Below, piece after piece: positions 11,161 to 24,052 of a stretch of 64,000 bases of DNA; position 1 is the stretch's first letter; each line of letters begins with the position of its first letter. The stretch is from Malania oleifera (lineage: Eukaryota; Streptophyta; Magnoliopsida; Santalales; Ximeniaceae), in NCBI RefSeq assembly GCF_029873635.1, contig NC_080420.1, positions 124,900,958 through 124,964,957 on the forward strand, given 5' to 3'. The position numbers and the translations under genes were made by a program. The notes beneath the pieces are model-generated. The model ran no database searches, was not told where the DNA came from, and worked only from the letters and a program-made list of their open reading frames with translations.

Positions 11161-12245
11161 ATGATAGATAGTTAGCTACTGCTATTAGTTTCATGATGAT
11201 GACAGACAGCAACGCAAAATTCTTTCAAGTGGTTCCAGTTTAAGGTAGTTGAGGTTTAATCACTATTGCCTAAAATGCAGAGCATTCTTGTTCCTGGAGC
11301 AGGAAGGGATTGCGGAATTACAAATCCTCTAAAATGTGGTATTTGTTAGGGGTATCTTTATATAGATGTATAAGTGATAAATTTGTAATGACAGAGATAT
11401 TTAGTAGAGGATATGGAGGTGTTACTAAATCCAAAAGAGAGTTGCCCCAGTGACATAGACTAATATTTACTAGAAATTAGTGCGATAATGCTCCACTTTT
11501 CTAATGAAAATAAGTTGGTATTGTTACATGGAAAATATTGAATTAGACTGCTAATCTAGTAACCTGGAATGAAAACCTACCATGTTTCGGGACTTTAATA
11601 CTTCATAGTTCACTCTTAAATTTCCACAAAATTGTTGAAATTTCCATCTAAATTTCTGATTTCCACCGCCCTCTGAATCAAAATAGCAATTGATTTCTGT
11701 CAAAAATTTGAAAAATCATGTGAAATATTGAAATCTCAAAATTTCTAGTCTTTGTCGAAAATCTGAGCGTGGAAAAAAAATTCTTGAAATTAAATTTGAG
11801 ATCATAAATTCTCTTTTTTTTTTAATTGAAAAAAAATTAAGATTATACAAGAAGGATATTAATGGCAGCTTCAGACTTGAAATTTTATGCAAAGTCAATC
11901 TTAGATTCTACTGTTATTAGCTACATCATTTTATTCAACCTTTTGTCTAAATTAGCTATATTGGCATAATAACCAGTATTTAACTAATTTACAAGTTTCA
12001 TCTATATTAATTGAATGTGTGTAATATGGTTCTTGTGTCAGTTGTTGCACTTTATACACCACATACCTATCATTACAATATTATAGTTCTAATCTTGCAT
12101 TGTTATTTCTATTAAAAGTTTCGAAAATTTCATAAGAATTTCTAGTTTTATTCCTAATTTCCATCATTTTTAAGACTAGAAAACAAATTTGAAATCAACA
12201 TCGAAATTACCATTGAAATGTCCATATTTTTCAGTTTCAGCAAAG

Positions 12246-14304
12246 ATGTCTTCTTCAAGACCCAGCCACTCTTCCAGTAATACAGGCCGATCAAAACACA
12301 GTGCTAGGATCATTGCTCAGACCACAGTCGATGCAAAGCTCCATGCAGATTTTGAGGAGTCAGGTGATTCCTTTGACTACTCAAGTTCAGTGCGTTTTAC
12401 TGGTAAAGCTGGCGATGGAGATCAACAACCTAGGTCTGACAAAGTGACCACAGCTTACCTCCACCACATACAGAAGGGCAAGCTTATCCAGCCATTTGGG
12501 TGTTTGTTAGCTATAGATGAGAAAACTTTCAAAGTCATTGCCTACAGTGAAAATGTTCCTGAAATGCTAACTATGGTGAGTCATGCAGTTCCAAGTGTTG
12601 GGGACCACCCAGTTCTCGGCATTGGAACAGATGTGAGGACTATATTTGCTACCCCCAGTGCTGCAGCATTGCAGAAAGCCTTAGGATTTGGGGAAGTTTC
12701 TCTGTTAAATCCCATCTTGGTCCATTGCAAAACTTCTGGGAAACCTTTTTATGCAATTGTACACAGAGTAACAGGTAGCTTGATTATTGACTTTGAACCT
12801 GTGAAGCCTTATGAAGTTCCCATGACTGCTGCCGGGGCCCTGCAATCGTACAAGCTTGCAGCTAAGGCAATTGCTCGATTGCAGTCATTGCCCAGTGGAA
12901 GCATGGAAAGACTTTGTGATACAATGGTTCAAGAAGTTTTTGAGCTGACGGGTTATGACAGGGTGATGACCTACAAATTTCACGAGGACGATCATGGGGA
13001 GGTTGTGTCAGAGATCACAAAGCCAGGCCTTGAGCCTTATCTGGGTTTGCATTATCCAGCTACAGATATTCCTCAAGCTGCCAGATTTTTATTTATGAAG
13101 AATAAAGTCCGAATGATCTGCGATTGTCGGGCTACACATGTTAAGATTCTTCAAGACGAGAAACTTCCATTTGATTTAACCTTGTGTGGTTCAACCCTAA
13201 GGGCCCCTCACAGTTGCCATATACAGTATATGGAGAATATGAATTCAATTGCTTCTCTGGTTATGTCAGTTGTAGTCAACGAGGGAGATGAAGAAGGTGA
13301 GAGCTCTGCTTCTGTACAACCACAGAAGAGAAAAAGACTTTGGGGCTTGGTGGTATGCCATAACACAAGCCCAAGGTTTGTTCCCTTCCCCTTACGGTAT
13401 GCCTGTGAGTTTCTAGCTCAAGTATTCGCTATCCATGTGAACAAGGAGTTAGAATTAGAAAATCAGATTCTTGAGAAGAACATCCTGCGTACACAGACAC
13501 TATTGTGTGACATGCTGATGCGAGATGCGCCCTTAGGCATTGTGACCCAGAGCCCAAACATAATGGATCTTGTGAAGTGTGACGGGGCTGCCCTTCTATA
13601 CAAAAATAAGATATGGAGATTGGGATTAACACCAAGTGACATCCAGTTGCGTGATATAGCATTATGGCTGTCAGAGTATCATATGGATTCTACAGGTTTG
13701 AGTACAGATAGTTTGTACGATGCAGGGTTTCCGGGGGCTCTTGCTCTTGGAGATGTAGTTTGTGGTATGGCAGCTGTCAGAATAACATCCAAGGACATGC
13801 TTTTTTGGTTCCGGTCTCACACTGCTGCAGAAATTCGCTGGGGTGGTGCAAAGCATGAACCAGGGGAGAAGGATGATGGTAGGAAGATGCACCCAAGATC
13901 TTCTTTCAAAGCTTTCCTTGAAGTGGTTAAAACAAGGAGTTTGCCTTGGAAAGATTATGAGATGGATGCAATCCATTCTTTACAGCTTATCCTGCGGAAT
14001 GCTTTCAAGGATGTGGAATCCATGGATCTGAGCACTAATACAATTCAGACAAGGCTTGGGGACATCAAAATTGAAGGGATGCAGGAACTGGAGGCAGTGA
14101 CGAGTGAAATGGTGCGTTTGATTGAAACAGCTTCAGTGCCAATCTTGGCGGTTGATGATGATGGTCTGGTTAATGGATGGAATACAAAAATTGCAGAGTT
14201 AACTGGTCTCTTGGTTGATAAGGCAATTGGGAAGCATCTGCTTACACTGGTGGAAGATTCTTCTGCTGATGTAGTTAGAAGGATGTTGTACTCAGCATTG
14301 CAGG
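12246..14304 (+). CDS. PHYA: PHYA coding exon 1
   Basis: Encodes residues 1-686 and the first base of codon 687. It covers the N-terminal extension, PAS, GAF, PHY and most of the first PAS repeat. Donor CAGG|GTATGT with GT at 14305. The open frame continues past the donor to a stop at 14313-14315, so retention of this intron would give a protein truncated after the photosensory half. Confidence 0.96.
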
Positions 14305-17300
14305 GTATGTACTAGTCCAAATTTTATGATGGTTTTCGCTGTCTTGATTCACTCTAATAGTCAACATTTGCATAAAGTGAGCTTGTATGTGTGCCTGTGG
14401 TGAGTCGGTTCTTTAATGTTTAGCCAAAAGGTAATGCACATGCGTTGTATCGACAGAAGCAAGCAAGGAAGTATATTCTTTGCTGTACCATTTCATCAAA
14501 TATTTTATTCTTGTTAAGAAATTTTAAAAGATCAAATACATAGACAAATAGTGCAAGAAAGTAGCATATATAACTGGTAATAAGTTGCGGCACTGATACA
14601 AAGTCCACTTATGCACATACCTGGACTGGAGTGCCTCAAAGTGTCCCCTAAGGGTACACCATGTTTTGATTGATTTACCGAATTAAAAACTTTTAGTTTT
14701 TAAAAGTTATGGAACAAAGTGTCTGCAGCGTTGTAGAGTATAATGAAGAATTGTCAATATCCACTGTGTGCAACTTGAGCATGTCTCCTTTATGGAAGTG
14801 TCCATGCTACTTAGAAAGAGGAATACGGTAAAACCAATGCTTCTGTCCTCATGTTGCCCTTCTGTGCATTTGAAACTCAGTAACTCAATTCTTGTTTCTT
14901 TTTTTTATTTGTTGTTGTTGTTATTTATTTATTTATTTATCATTTTCTTATTTTCTTTTACCTTTTGGTGACCAGGCAAAGAGGAGCAAAATATCCAATT
15001 TGAGATTAAGACGCATGGGACTAGGAGAGACTCTGGTCCCATTAGCTTAGTTGTGAATGCTTGTGCAAGCAGGGACCTTCATCAAAATGTTGTCGGGGTA
15101 TGCTTTGTAGCCCAAGATATAACCAGTCAGAAAACAGTCATGGACAAATTCACTCGAATTGAGGGAGACTACAAAGCAATAGTACAGAACCCAAACCCAT
15201 TGATCCCGCCAATATTTGGCACAGATGAATTTGGTTGGTGTTCTGAGTGGAATCCAGCAATGAAAAACTTATCTGGATGGAACCGAGAGGAAGTTATTGA
15301 TAAAATGCTTTTGGGTGAGGTTTTTGGGACCGACAAATCAAGCTGCCGTCTCAAGAACCAAGCAGCTTTTGTCAATCTTGGTATTGTACTCAATAATGCT
15401 ATGACTGGTCAAGGATCTGAGAAGGTTTCATTTGGTTTTTTTGCACGGAGTGGGAAGTACATAGAATGCCTTTTGTGTGTGAGCAAGAAAGTGGACAGAG
15501 ACGGGGCAATCACTGGTATCTTTTGCTTCCTGCAGCTTGCTAGTCAAGAGCTGCAACAAGCACTTCATGTTCAGCGGCTGTCAGAGCGAACTGCCTTGAA
15601 CAGGTTGAAAGCATTGTCCTATATTAAAAGGCAGATTAGGAATCCTCTATCTGGGATTATGTTTTCCCGGAAGATGTTGGAGGGTACTGACCTGGGAGAA
15701 GAACAAAAACAGCTTCTGCATACAAGTGCCCAGTGCCAGCGTCAGCTCAACAGAATTCTTGATGACACTGATCTTGATTGCATAATTGATGGGTATGATA
15801 ATATTGAATATTTAGTGACGATTCAACATTCTAGGTTATTCTATTTTAGCTGGCTTATTTTGTGCATTTGTCAGAAATACATCTGAGAGGTGCTAAGACT
15901 CTGCCTCCCAATTATGGGCCTTTATTGAGTCAAATTATTATGCTATAGCAGTTTCTTATCCTGCCATGAAGAGGTTATATGTAGCTCCTTTTGGCCTTCA
16001 ATTGATCTCACCTTATAGCAACCCTGCATTAGCTTTAGATTATTTTTTTTCCCAAGTGCTTTGCAGTTTCTCTCTCTCTCTCTCTTTTTGGCATGAGGCT
16101 TGAAGGAGATAGCATGTCTAATTTGAGTGCAAATTTAATGAACATTTTATTGCTTCCAGGGTGTCTAGGCTGTGTCTTGGATTTTATAGGATTACCCAAG
16201 TTGAACTTGTTTGGATAATGCATGTGTTGTGCTTTTTTTAAGCTCTCAATTCAAACTGAATTGAATTATCTTAACAATTATTTAGAGCCAGCTTCCATTC
16301 TAATTATTGTAGTTGATTTTCTCAGCAGGTGTTAGTTAGTATTTATTAAATTTTCATGTTATTTTGATATAAAACTAAGCAGTTCTTGTTTAATTAGCAA
16401 AAAAAAAAAAAGGGGATACAGTTGTACTTGTTTAACAGCTTTATCTTATTAGAAAGGTTCTATTTTCAAAAGAGTGATGATCGTATGCCTCAATCTTTTT
16501 AACAGATGAAAAAACTGTTTTATCTGTTTAATTCCAATCATTTCATTCAGGACTCAATAACTGTCACTCGTTTTTATGTAATGGCTGATTGAGCTTGTCT
16601 AGCGATTTGACGCCATGGACCAGTGGACCATTGACCAAGTGGTGTTAAGTATTCCATTGATACAAATGGTTCTTAACTTCTTATCCTTTCCTTGTTTTCA
16701 ATGGATGAGCCCTTTTGCGTACTGTTTAAGGTGCACAAAATGTTATACCATTATATATATTGAGCTCAAGTTTAGATCGTAAAGAGTTTATCGGAATGTC
16801 TAAAATATTTCTGTGATAATTATGGTTTTATTATGAAAAAGCATGTTAAGAGAATAAGCCTAGTGTTGGGACCTTAGAGTTTTGCAACCGTGACACATGG
16901 TTTTGGTGTGTGATTCTAACTTGAGAGGAATGTTGGTTAACCTAGATTTGACTATGCAAATGTCCTGGGGATGGTTTCGGTATGTCACTGTAACATTGTT
17001 GGATACATCGTAAAGAACTAGGTTGGAAACCCTGGATGTTGAGATTGTCCAAGTTTTTAAGAAACTCCTCGGTGTGGACTCATCCTTGGATTTGTGTTGC
17101 AGGAGACTTCTTGGGTGGGACTCACCTTTGGAACAGTATGTTAGCATCATGCTTGGATGTCTTGTTGTTAACCCTAGATTGTGAGATTGATTGTATTGGA
17201 AGAGACTCTAGGGTGTGGACTCATCTTTGGAGTTGTGTCCTCTAAGACTCCTAGATGGGGACTCACTTTGGAAACAGATTGTTGGTTTTAAGCTTTGATT

Positions 17301-20300
17301 TTCACTTGCCAATTAATACCAAGTTATGGTTTGGTCAAACTTGGAGGGCCTTCGAGATGGAGTCTGCCTTTCAAGTGTAAGGTTGGAGTTGAACCTTGGT
17401 GGGACATTTAATACCCTCCTCTCCAGGTATTAAGAAATAGAGAAATCATTAATATGATATATGTTTGGATAAGGGTTTCAAAATTTGACCCCCCCACTGC
17501 AAGGAGGAAGTTGTATCGACCGTCAGAAGATGATATCAATATAGAGTATGAGAATAGGGTTATAAAGGGCATTGTGACTAGAATGAGACTTTTGTGTATG
17601 CTACACCGTGCGTGGTACTGATTTGAGATCAGGTTGGTTGATAGAGTGACATCAATTATGGGAAGGATCTTGCCTCAGTGGTTCAACATATAAATCCTCA
17701 CTCTTTTTAGTTTTGAGAGACAAGGTTGTAAGAGACAAGGTTATAATATGGATTCATATCAAGGATTTGTGAGTTTGAGTTTTTGGGGAGAGTGTATGTA
17801 ATCTTTAGTATTGGCGGCATCTTGGTTGGCTGCCAACTTTCGGTTGAGTTGTCACCTTGGACGTTGGAAGTCTTGGTTAGAGTCAAAGATCAATATTTTG
17901 ATACTCAAAGGAAGCTGAATTGGGCTTTGATCTATGCTAGAATGAAGGCCTTGTGTTTAGAGATGGATTCCACGAGCGTCATCGGTTTAGATTGGGATCA
18001 AATCTACCATGGGATCTGAGACATGTCAGGTTGTTGTGAAGAACTTTGGATTGCAGTTGTTCTGAAGCCTCATACTTTTGTGGTTCTAGGAGTGCTACTA
18101 CAAGTTGGATTGTACTTGTTAATCAACAAGGATGTTGATAAGATAGAGTGGGGAAAAACATCAAGGTCCTAGAGTTTTGTGACCCTGACACATGCTTTTG
18201 GTGTATGATTCTAACTTGGTAGGAAGGTTGGTTAACCTGGATTTGAACTATGCAGATGTCCTAAGGATGGTTGTGGTATGTCATTGTGAAGTTGTAGTTG
18301 GTCCGGATTGTACTTGTAGTGGTGTTCTCGAACTTAATATGTATAATCATTAGATCCCTAGTGGTCGCATTTAAATGGGAATACTTCGGAGCCATGACTT
18401 TTTGGGGAATGCCAAATGAGCGGCCTACCACCGCTGGTATCCTATTAAAGTACTAAGTGAGCACCCTAAGGAGCACTCAAGGGCGGGCTCTTGACTTCCT
18501 TGAGGGGTGTCTTAGGCTTCCGTGTGGGATTAGGAGCCCCATGGACGATCGACCACACCAGAGAATGAGGTTGTTCGGAGCTCTCACCTTGGAGGTTTGA
18601 TGTCCGTCCCTTCTTAGCCATTGGTTATACCATTGGGCGGTGTCATTCTAGATCCAGTTGAACTATCAAGGGGTGTTAATCCTTCACATGTCTTGTTCGA
18701 GAAGTGTATGGTGTCACTTCCCCTAGTCCAGTTTAGTAGGTGGTAAGTGATGGGTTAGCTAACACAAGAATTGTGCTGTGGGGATGAGAGTTACTCCTCG
18801 TCCTGGTGGAATGTGAGTTTAACTCCCTTACCGTCGAGTTTGGGTTCCTCAATGACGACTTTAGTTGGTTCAAGGGCGTTCGAGTAGTGGGACTTTACCA
18901 CTAGATTGGACATTTGAGTGTTTCCTTGGATGCGGATGAGTTTGGCTGGGCTGGACTTGGTGTAGTCTTTGCGGCTGCACAGATGTGACTCCTTGACACT
19001 TCAAGCAAATCTTGGCAAGGGTGATTCCTTCTGGCCTTTGAAATTTCTGTGTCCGTGACACCTAGCAAAAGTAGGTTGACATGGGTGAGTGACAATACCA
19101 AAATAAGAACAAAAAATAAATTATTGCATTTGTGAGAGGTTAGAAGCAGTACCAATTCTAGACAGAGAAAACTGAGTACCAATTCTAGACTGAGAGAAAA
19201 CTGAGTAAAGATGGCATGAACATTTGTAGCATGAAAAATACATTCTCCAATTTAAGAAAAAAATTGGATTTGGTTAATTTGGGAAGTCACTGTTAGAATC
19301 TGAACAAGACTAACAAAAACATGGACTGAGGCAGTGATGCAAAGGATAAGGTAACCCCACCATTAACTACTACACTTATTATTCACAGTAATAAAAATGC
19401 ATGTGCTTCCAATACCTCTTTGGGACCCAGAAAATGAATAACTTCCTTTTTTCAGGAACATGCAAGATTCATAGCAATGAGAAGGATGATGGTATGCCCA
19501 ACATTAACTGCAACATTCATGGATTTCATGGTAATGGAAAGAGACGTCCTATCTCCAAAGTTGTTGCAAGTTGCCCTCCTCTTGCCCAGCGGGCAAAAGA
19601 TTTACCTCTTTAGAAAGGATGATTCATTCAAATCAACAAGAAAGTCCAACTACATTGCATGCCCGAATCCAGACCCTCACAATTTCATGTTTCCCTATGT
19701 CTACCATTAAATGGCACTGGCCTAGGTACATAGTCCTTGTAGGTGACTACTCACTAATAATTTATCCTGAAATAGTATCAGTAACTTGAGTAATGACATT
19801 GGGCTAATAATTAGAAACTTAAGGTGTGTACACACTCACAAACACACAAGGTGGACTTCCTACTTCCTAATGCAGATATTGACATAGTTTGTGGAGAAGA
19901 ACGGGACGGGAGCATTATTCTATCTTCAGTTGTCAGTATTCTCACTCATTCTGTTGTGTTGAGGCTTTATACACAATTGTTTGCCCCTTACCCGAAGGCT
20001 TAAGCTTCTAGGTGCAATGGTTGCTTTAACACATAATTCACATTTGCACTTAATTTAATGATTTTTTCCCAAATCTCAACAGGTACTTGGATCTAGAAAT
20101 GGTTGAGTTTACTTTGCATGAGGTACTGAATACTTCCATCAGTCAAGTAATGATGAAGAGCAATGAGAAGGGTATTCGGATAATTAATGATATACAAGAA
20201 GACGTGATGGCTAAAACCTTCTTTGGAGACAGTTTGAGGCTTCAACAGGTCCTAGCTGATTTCTTGTTGATATCTGTGAATTTTACCCCAAATGGCGGCC

Positions 20301-21001
20301 AGCTTGGTGTTGCTGGCAGTTTGACCAAAGATCGGTTAGGAGAAACTGTTCAACTTGCACATTTGGAATTCAGGTACTGACAAAACTGGACATCTTGATT
20401 TATCTATGGGAGAAAAGATTTATATTCAGTTGATGCATCTGTATTTGTTTATTTTATTATAAAAAAGTTCATCCATATATTATATTAATATATATATATA
20501 TGTGTGTGTGTGCGCGCACACAGGCACACAACCTGAAATATTATTCATATGTCAATGCCAGAATTAAGAGTCGTAGTTATGATTAGTCAATTATGAAGAG
20601 AGACCAAATCTAGTTAAACGAAAATGCCGATGTGTATAATTGTCCAATATTGTGATAATTTTTCATGGACATAGTACTAGTAGGATGAAACTTCTATTCT
20701 TGAATCTTGGCCGTTGGCTTTTTTGCAGCCACTTCAATATTTATACATTGCTGATGTTGTCATCATATCTTCTTCTTTTCTTTTCTCTTGTTTGGGAATC
20801 AGGATATCTCATGCTGGTGGTGGGGTGCCTGAAGAATTGTTGAACCAGATGTTTGGGAATAATGGGGATGCATCTGAGGAGGGCATTAGTCTGCTGGTGA
20901 GCAGGAAGCTGGTGAAGATGATGAATGGGGACGTGCAGTATCTGAGGGAAGCGGGGAAGTCAACCTTCATCATAGACGTTGAACTTGCCATGGCTCAATA
21001 A
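12246..21001 (+). CDS. PHYA: Phytochrome A (four coding exons)
   Basis: Red/far-red photoreceptor, cytosolic in the dark and nuclear after light. Exons 12246-14304, 14976-15792, 20083-20373 and 20803-21001 join in frame through GT-AG introns to 1121 codons plus TAA; Arabidopsis phyA has 1122 residues. Domains in order, with limits taken from the family: Ser-rich N-terminal extension (1 to about 65), PAS, GAF (about 218-400) with chromophore Cys324 in RAPHSCH and the DIP motif at 274-276, PHY with the PRSSF tongue motif, two PAS repeats, and a histidine-kinase-related region. The kinase region has RNPLSG where true kinases have the phospho-acceptor His, as in other phyA proteins. The start at 12246 is chosen because MSSSRP matches the phyA N-terminus; the in-frame ATG at 12189 lies before the acceptor at 12240. 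Every exon is open, so the gene looks functional. Symbol chosen by overall resemblance to phyA, not phyB/C/E. Confidence 0.97.
14976..15792 (+). CDS. PHYA: PHYA coding exon 2
   Basis: Starts after acceptor GACCAG (AG at 14974-14975) and completes a Gly codon split 1/2. Encodes residues 687-958 and two bases of 959: the end of the first PAS repeat, the second PAS repeat and the start of the kinase-related region ([20 protein letters not shown], then [12 protein letters not shown]). Donor GATGG|GTATGA with GT at 15793. Confidence 0.96.
16860..19085. repeat. Unclassified repeat in PHYA intron
   Basis: GT-rich block inside the 4.3 kb second coding intron, unlike the T-rich intron around it. A segment at about 16867-16995 recurs at about 18168-18300 (TAGAGTTTTG, TGACACATG and TTGGTTAACCT are common to both), and the ends could be parts of an LTR pair. 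Between them, 17060-17275 holds imperfect repeats of a unit containing GTGTGGACTCAT and TTTGGA. No protein domain was recognised. The transition near 19085 is a guess from composition. Confidence 0.45.
20083..20373 (+). CDS. PHYA: PHYA coding exon 3
   Basis: Acceptor CTCAACAG|GTAC. The first base completes a Gly codon, then YLDLEMVEF follows. Encodes residues 959-1055 and two bases of 1056, the first half of the ATPase-like fold ([22 protein letters not shown]). Donor TTCAG|GTACTG with GT at 20374. Confidence 0.96.
20488..20522. repeat. Alternating purine-pyrimidine tract
   Basis: Thirty-five bases of strict purine/pyrimidine alternation: (AT)n, then (TG)n, then CGCGCACACA. The core TGTGTGCGCGCACACA is a perfect 16 bp palindrome. 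It lies in the last intron of PHYA. Confidence 0.85.
20803..21001 (+). CDS. PHYA: PHYA coding exon 4
   Basis: Acceptor GGAATCAG|G. Completes an Arg codon and encodes [17 protein letters not shown] to the C-terminus; stop TAA at 20999-21001. It contains the last part of the ATPase-like domain, with [18 protein letters not shown] as in other phyA proteins. Confidence 0.95.
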
Positions 21002-21083
21002 TGATATATTGAGCCCAAATAAAATGTTTTTGCGCTTGGGTTTTTTTTTCCTTGTACAGTTGAAGAATATTAGAATGAATGTT

Positions 21084-21120
<37 letters not shown>
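21002..21120 (+). terminator. PHYA: PHYA 3' UTR start with poly(A) signal
   Basis: AATAAA at 21018-21023 is a candidate near-upstream element, only 17 bp after the stop. A (TC)n run fills 21086-21119. A second AATAAA lies near 21253. The real cleavage site cannot be set from sequence alone. Confidence 0.4.
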
Positions 21121-21122
<2 letters not shown>

Positions 21123-21299
21123 TTTTTGCATTGTAAATATGGGTGTTCAAGATTACCACTTATCAAGGTATAGCCCGGACCAACTTTACATATTTATAGA
21201 GCAAATGTTTACCAACATTGTAGATTTTGACTCATCATCCATGCCTCCGTTTAATAAAACAGTGAAAATAATATTTATTGTAAATATATAATGATACTA

Positions 21300-22439
21300 T
21301 ATAATATTTATATGAATTTTTTTATTGACATAGAAATTTTTTCCATCTAAACATGAATTTGACATTGTTTTAGATTGAAATATATTTATCTTATTCGAGA
21401 GGAAGAAAAAATGCATACTATTGACCCTGCTATGGGTCGAAAAGGAATCGAATAAGAATCAAGTGAAGGCAAGAGTAAATTGATTTATATGTTTGATCGG
21501 TTGCATAAAATGATTGTTAGGCTTATTGTTTTAATATCATTTTTATTTTTGGTATTAAAAGTGTTCATGCATCGAGTTGGGTTTAAAATTCTAATGGATT
21601 CAATTTCATCGGTTTAGTAAAAAGTTAATCTTAAGTTGAATAGTTGAGGTTGTGTTTGAGTTGGTTATTGTCAATTTGATTATCAAGTGGGTTGAATCGG
21701 ATTGGTGATTTAGCTTGTTGAAAGGCAAAGTAAATTTAGAAAAAAAAAAAACAACAACAACAAAGGAATGTATTAGAGTTTCGTCAAATATAATAACATA
21801 TGTCACATTATAAACTTATTCTAGTATAATTCAAGTAAAATATATTAGATTAGTAGTTTTTTTTATAGAAAAATAATAGTATCAATGTAACATACTTAAA
21901 TACTTCAAAATTTTCAAGTTTGCATTGATCATAATACAAAAAAGGTTCTAAAAGTAGAAACAGTACGCCTATTATTTAACCCGCGTACTATCAATTATGT
22001 TAAATCATAAAATATAAAATATGTACATTGTCTTCCAAAAGATTAAAACATCATATCCACTTTGAAATATACCAATACCGCATTCCACTTTATGTATTCT
22101 TTCATAGGTCCCAAATAGTTGTAGACCCTATTAATTATTTTTTACATATATGTATTGAAGGTGGATCGAATTGATCTGAGTAGGTTAGACATAAACGCAC
22201 AAATCTATCTGCACAATCAGGTTATGAGACTGCCTACTAATCCAAAATCAAAAGTTTTGGTTGATCTAATTCCGATTGGTTGATTGTTGAATACATGCCC
22301 ATATTCTTGAATGATAATTATAACGAAATAAAAAAAGAAGTGAAATTTTCAAAAATATCCTTAATATTGAATTATTTGTATTTGTAATTTTAAATTATAT
22401 AACTTCAATTTGATTTTATTTTTTCTATTTGTTTAAAAT
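21300..22439. other. AT-rich intergenic sequence
   Basis: No gene, terminal repeat or protein homology recognised. A G-rich stretch near 22150-22280 may be an old repeat. Confidence 0.4.
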
Positions 22440-23180
22440 GACATATGGTAGCCATGCCAAAAGTTGGACTGTCATCTTCTTCATCCACAAGCACCGATTC
22501 TTCTTCACTGGACATGCACTAAATCTTAACAAAAAGACAGAGCATAAATAGATCTAGCAAATTAAGACAATGAATAAGTCCTTTATTTCAGTTATGGAAT
22601 CAATTTTTACTTCTCATTTCTTTGGTAATGACCTCATAATTTTATTGATCATATCACTAATATAAAAAACTCTTATCAAGGTGCTTTATTGAGTTAAAGA
22701 TGAGTGATTCTACATATCTACAACTGTTTCATCATTTTTTATCATAAACATTTCATATTCACTCATGAACATGTTTACCTATGTCTTTTTTACCTAATTT
22801 GTTCCTTCATGTAAAATTTCTAGTCTACCCCAAATTTTCTTTGCAGAGTCACAACCTAAGACCTTATTGCACTCATCCTAAGTTAAAGCACGATATAAAA
22901 TATAAATAGATTTTACATTCAATTGAATATTTGTTTTATTCTATTTGCCCTAAAACTTTGAAATTAAGTCACCATTCTCTAATTTCATGAATTTCAAGGA
23001 AATTTTTGAACCTTTAATAATATTTTTCCAAACTCCTACATTAATTGACTGAAAGTAGGTTTTCATCTATTCCTTCCAATATGTATAATTGGACCCATCA
23101 AACAAGGGCCAGTTTTTAGATTATCCATGGATGCCTATAAGTCTTTACTCAATGATACAAACAAGTATTAGAACCCTACT
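22440..23180 (-). pseudogene. Ty1-copia Gag remnant
   Basis: The minus strand, read through several stops, gives a copia-type Gag: start region FDGSNYTYWKE, then a core with DSAKKIWGRL, LHEGTN, VNMFMSEYEMF and ending in IMRSLPKKWEVK-like sequence. The order and spacing match Gag of SIRE/Maximus-like elements. It lies just after an LTR with a degenerate primer site (23181-23194), so this is the 5' end of the element; the rest of gag-pol is lost. Confidence 0.65.
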
Positions 23181-24052
23181 TTAATACCAAATTTTGATTC
23201 GATTAGACACTCAAGAAGGGGGTGAATTAGAAGATAATAAACTTCTATCCTTTCAAATAAATTATATTTACAACTCAACTTGCTTTATTGATAAATGAAT
23301 CAAAATAAAGTAGTCAATGGAAGATTCAATCTTTTCAAAACACTGAGTTGGTTGATTAAGAAAACTTAATATGACAAAATATTATCTACCTAACTATAAC
23401 GATGTTGGTTAAGAGTAATTAATATGACATACACAAACACAGTATAAGCTACTTATGGAAAAGACGGTTAACAAGAATGCTTAGTATGAAAATTACAACC
23501 ACAATCCAATCATTAAGTTGATTGATCAAGAATGTTTGATATGAAATTCACAACCACAATCTAATCACTAAGCTGATTGATCAAGGATATTCAATATGAA
23601 GTGTACAAATAGAATACGAAGTGAAGAAGGATAATAGTGACACATAGATTTTATAGTGATTTGGTTTTTTGACCTACACCCAAAGGAATAACAATTACAT
23701 AAAAAACTTTTAAGTTTTTTTCTAGCTTGCATAGTCTAAGTAGTCAAAATTTGTGAATCTAGAACATTTGTGAAAGATTCAACTTCTTGAGCAGAATGAA
23801 ACAGTAAGCTTGTAGGATAGGAATTACAACAACAATACAACCATATTGAACAAGTAATAGCGTGCAACTCAAGTGTATGTAACTCTATTCTCTTTGTGTG
23901 AGGTATCTTCTTCTTTAGTATACTTTGGCCAGTATTTTATAAAGGGTTGGTAGAGTTTCAACTTGCTTTTTGCAATTAATGCATGATTGAGCTAGAGGGT
24001 CATCACACATGTAATGAATGTTCGTGTCATTTAAATGATCTTTCTCGACTCC

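Larger units (their letters stand above)
6428..12240 (+). other. PHYA: Probable 5' UTR intron of PHYA (5.8 kb)
   Basis: Runs from the candidate donor at 6428 to the acceptor TTTTTCAGTTTCAG ending at 12240, five bases before the PHYA start codon. Much of its length is transposon: an L1-type LINE (6942-7757 and 9961-11160) split by a solo LTR (7758-9960). The remaining parts (6428-6941 and 11161-12240) are T-rich, intron-like and hold no gene. Confidence 0.45.

Noticed and set aside
12189..12245. In-frame upstream start that would add 19 residues to PHYA
   Set aside because: It lies before the splice acceptor ending at 12240 and does not resemble any phyA N-terminus; MSSSRP at 12246 does.
13429..13976. 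Minus-strand ORFs inside PHYA exon 1
   Set aside because: They are shadows of the strongly conserved coding strand.
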